A stretch of DNA of 64,000 nt from an uncultured Chryseobacterium sp. (lineage in GTDB: Bacteria > Bacteroidota > Bacteroidia > Flavobacteriales > Weeksellaceae): positions 1 to 64,000 of the forward strand of contig CAJYXJ010000072.1 of NCBI GenBank assembly GCA_913778085.1. The letters are read 5' to 3'. Below are positions 45,947 to 54,402 of the stretch, one piece after another. The translations under genes and the position numbers were made by a program. The notes beneath the pieces were generated by a model, which was not told the DNA's origin, did no database searches, and was given only the letters and a program-made list of their open reading frames with translations. Each line of letters starts with the position of its first letter. Position 1 is the stretch's first letter.

Positions 45947-47182
45947 TTAATTACTCAACAGTTTTGATGCCGTAGAATTTTTTATGAAGATCAGGTAATC
46001 AAAATCATCGGTTACGATGCCGGATTTAAAGTCCTTTGGGATCGGAGAAGCGCCTACGGTTCTGTATTCTATTTTTTTCAGGAGTACTTTAGCCAATTTG
46101 TTGTTCTCCTTTTTAATGCTTTTGAGATCAAGAATAAAAACAGGAATATCAAAGGAATTGAGCAGTGCTTCTAATGAATCCGGTACGTTCTTTTCCAGAT
46201 AAACGGATTTGATTTTTTCGTCATGTATGTCGAAAACGGAATGATAACCTTCATAAAAGAACGTTCCGCAATTCACATAATTATTAAATTTATCTTTCAG
46301 AAATTTTCCGGTCTCTGCTCCGGTTTTTTTCAGATGTTCATTATGGGCCCACAATACAAAAGCTGAATCAGGATACTTGTTTTTAAGCCAGGAAATATTA
46401 TCTGCCATGTATTGGTTCCTTCCAAGATAGGTTTTGCTGATATACTGGTCAAGAAGAGTAACATGCTGCTGAAACCATGAATAATCTTCCGGATCCAATA
46501 TCTTTGAAGAAGATGTTTTTACGTCGTTTAGTTCTGCTGAAGCCTCTTTATTTAATTGTTTTTTGTCGGAAAGCTGATTTCTTTTTAAGCGGCTTTCATC
46601 ATAAAGCAGCTGTGTTAATTTCATCAGATGGTCAGTCGGAATACCGTATTTGTCCATCATTATTTTAAGCTGTACAACAGAACCCCGGTACGTAGTCATA
46701 TCGAATCCCGTAAACGTTATTTTGGATGTGTTACTGTCGTTGTACTTTTTCATCCATTCCGTCATATTCAGGATTTCTTCGGTCTGGTAAATCCAGGAAT
46801 CGAGGTTCATCACGTATTCTTTACCGGTTTTTTTTCCGTTGACGATATATTCGTTAAGGAGCATGGCTTTAGGCATGGGAGATTCGATGGAAAATACGCC
46901 GCCTTTATTTTTCATCATAATATACCGGGTCAATTTGTCTTTTATTTTAAAAATTTCATCCGAGCCATGGGAAGCTTCACCTAACCCTATCAGTCTGGCA
47001 TCGGCAAAGAAACGATTGAAAACCAGGGAATCTTCTTTAAAACTGATGTCGGGATCATAGGATTGAAGAGGATAGATAAACTTCCGGAGATAATTTCTTT
47101 CATCCGTATTTTGGGAATACATAAGGGTTGAAAAAAGTAAAGCAAAGATTAGCAGTACATTTGCAGGAAAGAATTTTTTCAT
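45947..47182 (-). CDS. Erythromycin esterase family protein
   Basis: The 411-residue protein has a signal peptide (about 1-23) and an erythromycin-esterase-like domain with RLIGLGEASHGSDEIFKIKDKL in two blocks, FTGFDMTTYRGS, and VLWAHNEHLKKT, which hold the conserved His and Glu residues. Secreted members in Bacteroidota are often not resistance enzymes, so macrolide hydrolysis should not be assumed. It lies between two M13 peptidase genes in the opposite direction. Confidence 0.88.
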   Translation of the reverse strand: MKKFFPANVLLIFALLFSTLMYSQNTDERNYLRKFIYPLQSYDPDISFKEDSLVFNRFFADARLIGLGEASHGSDEIFKIKDKLTRYIMMKNKGGVFSIESPMPKAMLLNEYIVNGKKTGKEYVMNLDSWIYQTEEILNMTEWMKKYNDSNTSKITFTGFDMTTYRGSVVQLKIMMDKYGIPTDHLMKLTQLLYDESRLKRNQLSDKKQLNKEASAELNDVKTSSSKILDPEDYSWFQQHVTLLDQYISKTYLGRNQYMADNISWLKNKYPDSAFVLWAHNEHLKKTGAETGKFLKDKFNNYVNCGTFFYEGYHSVFDIHDEKIKSVYLEKNVPDSLEALLNSFDIPVFILDLKSIKKENNKLAKVLLKKIEYRTVGASPIPKDFKSGIVTDDFDYLIFIKNSTASKLLSN

Positions 47183-47325
47183 GATTAAAGTATTTTTATT
47201 TCAGGGTAAAAGTAAATTTTTCCTTTCTCCGATAAAAATAATAGGCCGGGAGAAGGAATGTTTTAACAAAAAATTATCATATAAATAGGGTACAAATAAG
47301 CCGTACGGGATTACAATCAAATTTG

Positions 47326-47333
47326 TATATTTG
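47326..47333 (+). promoter_or_regulatory. -7 element of the second M13 gene
   Basis: TATATTTG matches TAnnTTTG and ends 30 bp before ATG 47364. It overlaps the upstream in-frame GTG/ATG region, which argues for the later start. Confidence 0.55.
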
Positions 47334-47363
47334 GTAAGTTTGTGTAAATCAAAAAATATCTTA

Positions 47364-49463
47364 ATGAAAAAGCTAAATATCGGAATACTTGCCTTTTCCG
47401 GCCTCGTTTTCCTAAACTCGTGCGGCACGGCAAAAAAGGCAGATGCTCAGAAACCGGAAATCACAAAAGAAGTGACTGCAGAGCCGGTGAAAAAAGAAGA
47501 AATGAAAGAAGAAGGACTGAACTTAGCCTATATGGATACATCCGTACGTCCGCAGGATGACTTTTTCAGCTACGTCAATGGAAATTGGGTGAAAACAACG
47601 CAGATTCCTTCCGATAAAGCGAGCTGGGGATCTTTCAATGCCTTGAGGGAAAATGTGGATGATGCTTCTCTTGATATTTTAAATAAAATTTTATCCGAAT
47701 CTTATCCTGCCGGTTCAGAAGGCCAGAAAATCCAGAATCTCTATGCTTCGTTTATGGATACAGGTAAAAGAAATGCAGAAGGCCTGAGCCCGATTAAAGG
47801 GGACCTGGCAAAAATAGATGCCATTAAAAATCTGAACGACCTTCAGAAATATTTACTGGAAGCAACGAAAGTTGGCGACAACTCCTTTTACGGGTGGAGG
47901 GTAAGTGCCGATATGAAGAATTCTACCATGAATGCGGTATATCTTGGCGGTCCGGATCTTGGATTGGGAAGAGATTACTATCAGAAAGTAAATGAAGCCA
48001 ATACCAAAACCCTTGCAGAATATCAGTCGTATGTCGGAAAATTGTTTGGTGTACTCGGATATAAAAATGCAGATACCGCAGCCAAAAACGTAGTGGATTT
48101 TGAAAAGCAGCTGGCTAACTACTTATTGACGCTTGAGCAAAACCGCGATGCCAATTTAAGATACAATCCTAAAAATGTAGCCGAACTGCCGGCGTTGGTA
48201 AAAAATGTCAACCTTCCGAAATATTTAAAAGAAGCAGGGGTAAATACAGACCGTGTAATCATCGGTGAGCTGAAGTATTACCAGAATATGGATTCTTTCC
48301 TCACCCAGAAGAATCTTCCGCTGCTGAAAGATTACCTGAAATATCATCTGATCAACGGGAATGCCAGCAACCTGGATGAAAACCTGGAGCAGATCCGATT
48401 CGATTTCTATTCCAAATACCTTCAGGGCCAGAAAGAACAGCGCCCGATGAACAAAAGAGGACTTTCCCTGGTAAATGGTGTTCTGGGAGAAGCCTTCGGT
48501 AAATTATATGTGGAGAAATACTTCACGCCGGAAGCCAAAGCGCAGATGGAGACATACATCGATTATATTTTAAAATCGTTCAAGACCCACATCGATGATA
48601 TGGACTGGATGTCTCCCGAAACCAAAGTAAAAGCGCAGGAAAAATTATCGAAATTCACAGTAAAGATTGCTTATCCGGACAAATGGAAAGATTACACCCA
48701 GTTAAAAGTGGAATCTCCGAAAGCAGGAGCGACTTTATACTCCAACCTTCAGAATGTAGCGGCGTGGCAGTACCAGAGAAGTCTCGATAAAGTAGGAAAA
48801 CCGGTTGATAAATCGGAATGGGGAATGACTCCGCAAACGGTAAATGCTTATTATAGCGGATCCAATAACGAAATCGTTTTCCCTGCAGCCATCCTTCAGC
48901 CGCCGTTCTATAATCCGAAGGCAGATGCTGCGGTAAATTTCGGCGGGATCGGAGCGGTGATCGGCCATGAGATATCCCACGGATTTGATGACAGCGGTTC
49001 CAGATTCGACGGAGACGGTAACCTGAACAACTGGTGGACGGATGCGGATCGTAAAAACTTCGACGCGAAAGTAGGCCAGCTGGCTGCTCAGTACAGTGCT
49101 TACGAGCCGGTAAAAGGAAGTTTCGTGAACGGTAAATTTACCAGCGGTGAAAACATTGGCGATCTTGGTGGAGTCGCCGTTGCTTATGACGCCCTTCAGA
49201 TGTACCTTAGGGATCACGGTAATCCGGGACCGATCAGCGGTTTCACGCAGGACCAGCGTTTTTTTATGAGCTGGGCAACGGTCTGGAGAACAAAATCCAC
49301 CGATCAGTATATGACCAACCAGGTGAAGACCGATCCGCACTCGCCGGGCGTCTTCCGGGCTTTCGGTCCTTTGGTGAATCAGGATTCCTTCATCAAAGCA
49401 TTCGATATCAAGCCGGGCGATAAAATGTACAAAGCGCCTCAGGACAGGATAAAAATCTGGTAG
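47364..49463 (+). CDS. M13 family metallopeptidase (lipoprotein)
   Basis: The 699-residue zinc endopeptidase is a paralogue of the one at 43177. It has a lipoprotein signal (FLNSCGTAKK) and a charged linker before SVRPQDDFFSYVNGNWV. The zinc site is His535 and His539 in VIGHEISHGFDD plus Glu in GENIGDLGG. Compared with the first copy it is membrane-anchored rather than soluble. The ATG at 47364 gives a proper signal; the frame opens at 47331 but that part overlaps the promoter. Confidence 0.95.
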   Translation: MKKLNIGILAFSGLVFLNSCGTAKKADAQKPEITKEVTAEPVKKEEMKEEGLNLAYMDTSVRPQDDFFSYVNGNWVKTTQIPSDKASWGSFNALRENVDDASLDILNKILSESYPAGSEGQKIQNLYASFMDTGKRNAEGLSPIKGDLAKIDAIKNLNDLQKYLLEATKVGDNSFYGWRVSADMKNSTMNAVYLGGPDLGLGRDYYQKVNEANTKTLAEYQSYVGKLFGVLGYKNADTAAKNVVDFEKQLANYLLTLEQNRDANLRYNPKNVAELPALVKNVNLPKYLKEAGVNTDRVIIGELKYYQNMDSFLTQKNLPLLKDYLKYHLINGNASNLDENLEQIRFDFYSKYLQGQKEQRPMNKRGLSLVNGVLGEAFGKLYVEKYFTPEAKAQMETYIDYILKSFKTHIDDMDWMSPETKVKAQEKLSKFTVKIAYPDKWKDYTQLKVESPKAGATLYSNLQNVAAWQYQRSLDKVGKPVDKSEWGMTPQTVNAYYSGSNNEIVFPAAILQPPFYNPKADAAVNFGGIGAVIGHEISHGFDDSGSRFDGDGNLNNWWTDADRKNFDAKVGQLAAQYSAYEPVKGSFVNGKFTSGENIGDLGGVAVAYDALQMYLRDHGNPGPISGFTQDQRFFMSWATVWRTKSTDQYMTNQVKTDPHSPGVFRAFGPLVNQDSFIKAFDIKPGDKMYKAPQDRIKIW

Positions 49464-49489
49464 AAAAGCCGGAAAATTGTTAGAAAGAA

Positions 49490-49518
49490 AAAACGCATCG
49501 GAAATGGTGCGTTTTTTT
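49490..49518 (+). terminator. Terminator of the second M13 gene
   Basis: AAAACGCA and TGCGTTTT pair around a GC/AT loop, followed by a T run ending near 49518. Confidence 0.75.
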
Positions 49519-49717
49519 ATTTATTTTTCCTAGTTTAGTGATATCGGAAATATCGGTTCTAAACTGATGGTTATCCGGTACATAATATTTCAAAAAAATC
49601 TTAACAAAATTTTTTATGTTACAGTTTTTTTTTAAATTTAAACATTGGATTGGTCAGCTATTTGATGCTGATAAAAACAATGAACACCAAAATAGAAAAT
49701 CTCAAAATAACAATAAT

Positions 49718-50164
49718 ATGGCAATGTTTAATTATGGCGTTGGCGGAAACGAAGTAAAAGTAGATGCTAACGAAGCTATACAGCAGATTCAGGAGAATAA
49801 GTCGCTGATAGTGAGCCAGCTTACAACAGAAGAATCTTACGTTCCTGAAATCGTAACAGGATTAAAAACCGTCGATGACGTCTTCAGGCATTTTCAGCCT
49901 TCCGTGCAGGTACAGCACGAAACGGAAGATGGTAATGTGGTAGAAGAAGAATTCCGTTTCCAGAATCTTGCAGACTTCACTCCCAAAAATCTTACCCAAA
50001 AATCAGAATATTTGCAGAAGCTCAGCATGGAGCAGGAGCAGTACAATAAAATCGTGCGCCAGCTGAAAACCAATAAGATCCTGCGCAATATGCTTGAGAA
50101 TGACCAGACCCGGGCTGCATTCGTGGAAGTATTGAAAGAAGTGGCCCAAGAACTTGAAAAATAA
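49718..50164 (+). CDS. tssB: Type VI secretion contractile sheath small subunit (TssB)
   Basis: TssB forms the contractile sheath with TssC. From ATG 49718 the protein has 148 residues with the Bacteroidota TssB pattern: NYGVGGNEVKVDANEA at the start, GLKTVDDVFRHFQPSVQV, RFQNLADFTPKNL, and a C-terminal helix LKTNKILRNMLEND. The frame extends upstream to 49616, but that segment is low-complexity and unconserved. tssC follows after 18 bp. No other T6SS gene is visible near it. Confidence 0.88.
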   Translation: MAMFNYGVGGNEVKVDANEAIQQIQENKSLIVSQLTTEESYVPEIVTGLKTVDDVFRHFQPSVQVQHETEDGNVVEEEFRFQNLADFTPKNLTQKSEYLQKLSMEQEQYNKIVRQLKTNKILRNMLENDQTRAAFVEVLKEVAQELEK

Positions 50165-50182
50165 CCTTTAGACGTACGAATC

Positions 50183-51544
50183 ATGGACAGTAAATTACAG
50201 GCAGCTGAGAACCAACAACAGCAGGGGCAGCAGCACGCAGGCCAGCCCAAAGGTAATCCGCTTGCCGAACTCAATAAAATAGGAGGTTTCGGTTTTGTAG
50301 AATCCGTTGTAGACGGTATCGCCAACATGAACCCTACCAGAAAAGCCCGAAAGGAAATTTTCCTGAACGACAGCAATAAAGCAGAAGAAAGAAAAGAACT
50401 TCTTCAGAAAATTAACCTTTGGGTCGAACTTCTGGAAGGGAAGGAATCTGCAGATAAAATGGCAGATACCTGCAAAGCCAAGGCACAGGCAGCTGATCAG
50501 AATCTAAAATTAAACTTAAAAAATACACTGGACGCCGTCCGCATGTTGGAAACCAACTATAGAACGGTTGCCCAGTTCTATAAAAATACCGAACTCGATA
50601 AGGTAGACAACGTAAGCATCGTCAATGCGAGCTTAGACCAGGTTTCGGATCTTGATAATCCGTTGTTTATCGATGCCGTGGCAGAAGAATTCAAAAATTA
50701 CTACGACCGTCTGGACCTTAGGGATAATTATTCCATTCTGGCGATCCCGGGATATCTGGGTTCTAATAAAGTCGTTGAAAAATGGGCAAAAATCTGTAAC
50801 GAGAACAAGGTGATGATGATCACCGATTTTGCCAATCTGGACAAGCCGGATGACGTCGTGGATCTGTTCCATTCCGCTAACCTTACCGGAGGGGAACTGC
50901 ACCGAAGCAATGTAATTATGACGTGTAACTGGCTGGTAGGCCGGGGAAAAGCCGAAGAAGTAGGTGAAGAGGAAAACGTGGAACTTCCGCCTTCTACTTC
51001 ACTGGCCGGAAAAATTCATAAGACGTTGATGTCCCAGGTAGCTGCAGGAAAGAAGCATGGAAATATCAATGAAGTGGATGCTGTAAAATTCGAGTTGAAG
51101 AAAAGTGAAATTTCCCAGCTCGAAAAAATGGGCTTGGTGCCGATGGTAAATGAATATGGAAAAATAATGGCATTCTCTGCCAAAACCCTGTTCACCGGAG
51201 ACAACATCGGGCTTCAGACCTATTCCGTAGTTCGGGTATTCGACTACGTTACAAAAGTATTACTGGACTTCCTGAACAGAAGGGCCTTCGAAAACTGGAA
51301 TGCCAAGAATGAAGATGATCTGAGAAGGCAGATCGTAACTTTCCTTGACGGGATCAAAGGTCCGGACAAGCTGATCGAAAAATTCAAGATTGTTCGTTTC
51401 GAACAGGACAAAGTAAATAAAGACCGGGTTTGGCTGGATATCCGTTTGACGCCTTATTTCCCTACCAAAAGTTTCGTTATCAAACTTGACGGACACAAAG
51501 GAGATGATGGTAACGAATGGGATGCTGAATATCTTCAGGATTGA
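50183..51544 (+). CDS. tssC: Type VI secretion contractile sheath large subunit (TssC, DUF5458)
   Basis: The 453-residue protein matches DUF5458, the Bacteroidota TssC family of the T6SS subtype iii. After a glutamine-rich start, features include LRDNYSILAIPGYLGSNKVVE in two blocks, NVIMTCNWLVGRGKAEE, FSAKTLFTGDNIGLQTYSVVR, and a terminal LTPYFPTKSFVIKLDGHKG. It pairs with TssB, closing with a terminator. The baseplate, tube (Hcp), spike and ClpV genes must lie elsewhere, or the pair is a relic or has another role. Confidence 0.9.
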   Translation: MDSKLQAAENQQQQGQQHAGQPKGNPLAELNKIGGFGFVESVVDGIANMNPTRKARKEIFLNDSNKAEERKELLQKINLWVELLEGKESADKMADTCKAKAQAADQNLKLNLKNTLDAVRMLETNYRTVAQFYKNTELDKVDNVSIVNASLDQVSDLDNPLFIDAVAEEFKNYYDRLDLRDNYSILAIPGYLGSNKVVEKWAKICNENKVMMITDFANLDKPDDVVDLFHSANLTGGELHRSNVIMTCNWLVGRGKAEEVGEEENVELPPSTSLAGKIHKTLMSQVAAGKKHGNINEVDAVKFELKKSEISQLEKMGLVPMVNEYGKIMAFSAKTLFTGDNIGLQTYSVVRVFDYVTKVLLDFLNRRAFENWNAKNEDDLRRQIVTFLDGIKGPDKLIEKFKIVRFEQDKVNKDRVWLDIRLTPYFPTKSFVIKLDGHKGDDGNEWDAEYLQD

Positions 51545-51567
51545 TCTTAACTTAACTAAAATATTAA

Positions 51568-51597
51568 ACCGATGGAATTTTCACATCGGTTTTTTTC
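51568..51597 (+). terminator. Terminator of tssBC
   Basis: ACCGATG (51568-51574) pairs with CATCGGT (51584-51590), followed by seven T residues. Confidence 0.8.
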
Positions 51598-51620
51598 TAC
51601 CGAATCATTAAAAAAATATT

Positions 51621-52073
51621 ATGAAAGGCACGCTGTTCTATTTTTTGCCATTAGTTTTCATTCTTTCCAGCTGTGACGACAAGAAGTTGCAGCACGATCA
51701 GAAAATCGATCTTTTTGCAGATGAAAGACAGGAAGGAAAAGCCTATATCATGAAGCCTCAGGAATGTTTTTACGAAAGCGACATGGTGGTTTCATCAGCA
51801 GACATCCAACTGGTCGACCAGTCATCAGGCCGCGGTAAATCCATATTTATCTACCGCGTAAATTCGGGGAAAGTGCTTAAGACCACGAGGGATTCCGTGG
51901 TGGCTTTCCCTTTTCAGTTTCTCTCCAGCCAGCGGCTGATGTTCCGCCGCGATTCCACTTCTTACGCCTATCTCAAAAAGCTGGATGGTTACCGTTTTAT
52001 TGCCCAGCCGATGCACCTGAAATACCAGTGGCTGAAAGCGGCACCGGTATATTCGGTAAAACCTGAGCAATAA
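51621..52073 (+). CDS. Small lipoprotein of unknown function
   Basis: The 150-residue protein has a lipoprotein signal with lipobox ILSSC (cysteine at about 18). The mature part contains YIMKPQECFYESDMVVSSADIQ and a basic, beta-like FPFQFLSSQRLMFRRDS segment. I do not recognise a family. It lies behind the tssBC terminator and in front of mutY. A membrane-anchored T6SS role (as for TssJ or TssO/P/Q/R proteins) is possible from position but has no sequence support. Confidence 0.7.
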   Translation: MKGTLFYFLPLVFILSSCDDKKLQHDQKIDLFADERQEGKAYIMKPQECFYESDMVVSSADIQLVDQSSGRGKSIFIYRVNSGKVLKTTRDSVVAFPFQFLSSQRLMFRRDSTSYAYLKKLDGYRFIAQPMHLKYQWLKAAPVYSVKPEQ

Positions 52074-52181
52074 AGCATTATCTTTGCCGTATTGGAATTC
52101 CGGCACATTGAAGCTGACCATCTGCTGGACAGCAAGTCACAGCAGTTTTGCATTCAACCTGCCGGAAAATCTGAATAAATA

Positions 52182-53237
52182 TTGAAAAATTTGGAAAACA
52201 ACAGTACAGAGCCGGATTTCAGGCACATCGGCCAAAAGCTTCTCAACTGGTACAGTGCAAATGCCAGAGACCTGCCTTTCAGACAGACAAAAGATCCTTA
52301 TAAAATATGGATCTGTGAAATTGTTTTCCAGCAAACTAGGATCAGCCAGGGCTTAGGCCACTACAATAATTTTGTGGCAAGATTTCCGGATGTGAAGACA
52401 CTGGCAGAGGCCGAAGAAGATGAAGTACTGCTGTACTGGAAAGGCCTGGGCTATTATTCCCGTGCCATCAATATCCATAAAGCAGCCCAGCAGATCATGA
52501 CCGATTATCAAGGGAAATTTCCTCATGAATATGAAGAGATTTTGAAACTGAAAGGAGTAGGGAAGTATACCGCAGCGGCAGTTTCAAGCATTTGCTTTGA
52601 TGGAAAAATGCCGGCGGTGGATGGTAATTTCTATCGTGTATTGAGCCGGGTTTTCGCCGACGGTTTCGACATTTCCAATTCCAGGGCATTCAATTATTTT
52701 TCAGAACTGGCACACCTCATTTTACCGGAGAGCGTGGGAGATTTCAATCAGGCCATGATGGATTTGGGTTCCGAGATCTGCAAACCTAAAAATCCGCTTT
52801 GCAGAGAATGTCCGTTAAATGAAGACTGCCTGGCTTTCTCGATGAACAAAGTTTCCGAATTCCCGGTTAAAGCCAAAAAAACAAAAGCCAAGGACCTCGA
52901 ATTAAAATACTACTTCGTCCACAGAAACGGACACTTCCTGATTCAGCAGCGGAAAGACGATTTCATCTGGAAAAAACTGTTTGAATTTCCGCCTGAAATT
53001 TCCGATGCGCTCGTACCATTCACTGTAGGAATGAAAACGGTCAGTCACAAACTGACACACAAAAACCTTAGCATCGAAATTTATAACGTGGAAGTACAGT
53101 CTGAAGAAGTCTGGAACCACTTTATCGCCGAAAACGACTATCAGGTTACCGATGTGGAAGCTTCCCACGAAAAATCATTCCCCAAACCGCTGGAAACATA
53201 CATTCTGAATTATGAAGAAGCTTACAGGTTTCTGTAA
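52182..53237 (+). CDS. mutY: A/G-specific adenine glycosylase
   Basis: MutY removes adenine mispaired with 8-oxoguanine. The 351-residue protein has catalytic Glu46 (CEIVFQQT), the helix-hairpin-helix LKGVGKYTAAAV with catalytic Asp in PAVDGNFYRVL, the 4Fe-4S cluster CKPKNPLCRECPLNEDC (C-x6-C-x2-C-x5-C), and a C-terminal MutT-like domain (about 230-345). The start is probably TTG at 52182, or TTG 52191; no ATG fits. It stands alone here, since ssb and gldE, its usual neighbours, are missing. Confidence 0.93.
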   Translation: MKNLENNSTEPDFRHIGQKLLNWYSANARDLPFRQTKDPYKIWICEIVFQQTRISQGLGHYNNFVARFPDVKTLAEAEEDEVLLYWKGLGYYSRAINIHKAAQQIMTDYQGKFPHEYEEILKLKGVGKYTAAAVSSICFDGKMPAVDGNFYRVLSRVFADGFDISNSRAFNYFSELAHLILPESVGDFNQAMMDLGSEICKPKNPLCRECPLNEDCLAFSMNKVSEFPVKAKKTKAKDLELKYYFVHRNGHFLIQQRKDDFIWKKLFEFPPEISDALVPFTVGMKTVSHKLTHKNLSIEIYNVEVQSEEVWNHFIAENDYQVTDVEASHEKSFPKPLETYILNYEEAYRFL

Positions 53238-53355
53238 CCATTTACCAGGGCAATTTCCATTTGTGCATGAACTAAACAAAGTATTAGAGAGGTTAGGAAA
53301 GATTGGTTTAGCATTCTATGGAACCACAGATCAACCGTAAATTTTCCATGCAGTT

Positions 53356-53576
53356 TGTCATTCCCGCAGGGAATCTAAACATAGTATTAGCGAACTACTG
53401 GCCGGAAATTCGCGCCTGGATTCCCAGGGAAATCGAAGATTCGACGTGGTCAATGACAAGATGCCTGAAATATCGGATGAAATTTTACCATTCCGTTTTT
53501 CATTCTGCAAGAATCTCAACATCGTATTAGAGAAGCACGGCAATATTCATGTTTAGATTCCCTGCGGGAATGACAA
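53356..53576. repeat. Second cluster of palindromic repeats
   Basis: One unit at about 53356-53440 starts TTGTCATTCCCGCAGGGAAT; another at about 53499-53576 runs in the opposite sense, from TTCTGCAAGAATCTCAAC to GATTCCCTGCGGGAATGA. They belong to the family at 36758-37426 and share ATCGTATTAGAGAAGCACGG. The whole gap 53238-53804 contains no gene; CTTTGCGC motifs lie at about 53650-53665. Confidence 0.7.
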
Positions 53577-53804
53577 AGATGCCGGGAAAAATATTTGTTT
53601 AAAATTGTAGTCAATGACAAACTTAAAAACAGCTAGCAGTCAAACAAAGCCTTGCGCGCTTTGCGCTTAACAAATACATCCTGATTTCAGCCTCAGCTGA
53701 ATGCAAAACAACTGCACATAAAACAATATTCCCAAGAATGTTCATTTCAAATTCAAAACCTTGAAATGCTGAAATTTGTCTTCCGAAATCTGAAATCTAA
53801 TTTG

Positions 53805-53812
53805 TACTTTTG
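53805..53812 (+). promoter_or_regulatory. -7 element abutting the gldD start
   Basis: TACTTTTG matches TAnnTTTG and ends 4 bp before ATG 53817, so gldD is a candidate for leaderless transcription. Confidence 0.5.
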
Positions 53813-53816
53813 CAAA

Positions 53817-54374
53817 ATGTTTAAAAACGCCATTTTTATTTTTGTAGCCTTGCTTATGGTATCCTGTGGCAAGGATCCGGTGCCGAAGCCTTACGGAGAA
53901 CTCCGTCTGGAATATCCTAAGCCGCAGTACCGCAAATTTGAAAACAACTGCAATTATACCTTTGAATATTCTGACTTTGCGAAAATTACGGATGCAAAAA
54001 GGCCTTGCTGGTATTACCTGAACTATCCGAAAATGAAAGCCAAGGTCTTTGTAACCTATTATCCGATACAGAACGATTTTGCCGACCACATTAAGGAAGC
54101 GGAGAAAATGGTGTACGAACATACGATTAAGGCAAGTGCGATCGATACAAAATCTTTTGAATACCCTAATAAGAAGGTCTACGGAAATTTTTATGAACTG
54201 AAAGGGCAGAGTGCATCCAACCTTCAGTTTTACATTACGGACAGCACGAAGCATTTCGTGACGGCTTACTTATATTTCAACACCAGGCCGAAGCCTGATT
54301 CACTGGCTCCTGCGGTAGACTACATTAAAAAAGATATGAAGCACCTGCTGGATACCTTTGAATGGAAAAAATAA
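53817..54374 (+). CDS. gldD: Gliding motility lipoprotein GldD
   Basis: GldD is needed for gliding in Flavobacterium and is kept in T9SS-bearing Bacteroidota. From ATG 53817 the protein has 185 residues with lipobox MVSC (Cys17), then PKPYGELRLEYPKPQY, the conserved RPCWYYLNYPKMKAKVFVTYYP region (in two blocks), and AYLYFNTRPKPDSLAP. An upstream in-frame ATG at 53766 overlaps the promoter and is unlikely. gldE, normally just upstream, is absent here. A PfkB kinase gene follows after 28 bp. Confidence 0.92.
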   Translation: MFKNAIFIFVALLMVSCGKDPVPKPYGELRLEYPKPQYRKFENNCNYTFEYSDFAKITDAKRPCWYYLNYPKMKAKVFVTYYPIQNDFADHIKEAEKMVYEHTIKASAIDTKSFEYPNKKVYGNFYELKGQSASNLQFYITDSTKHFVTAYLYFNTRPKPDSLAPAVDYIKKDMKHLLDTFEWKK

Positions 54375-54402
54375 TTGACTTTTATAATACTTTGAAAAAA
54401 AT

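Noticed and set aside
45947-47182. Macrolide resistance gene
   Set aside because: Family membership alone does not show macrolide hydrolysis; secreted Bacteroidota members commonly have other roles and there is no resistance context.
53318-53543. Short frames in the mutY-gldD gap
   Set aside because: They consist of palindromic repeat sequence shared with 36758-37426.
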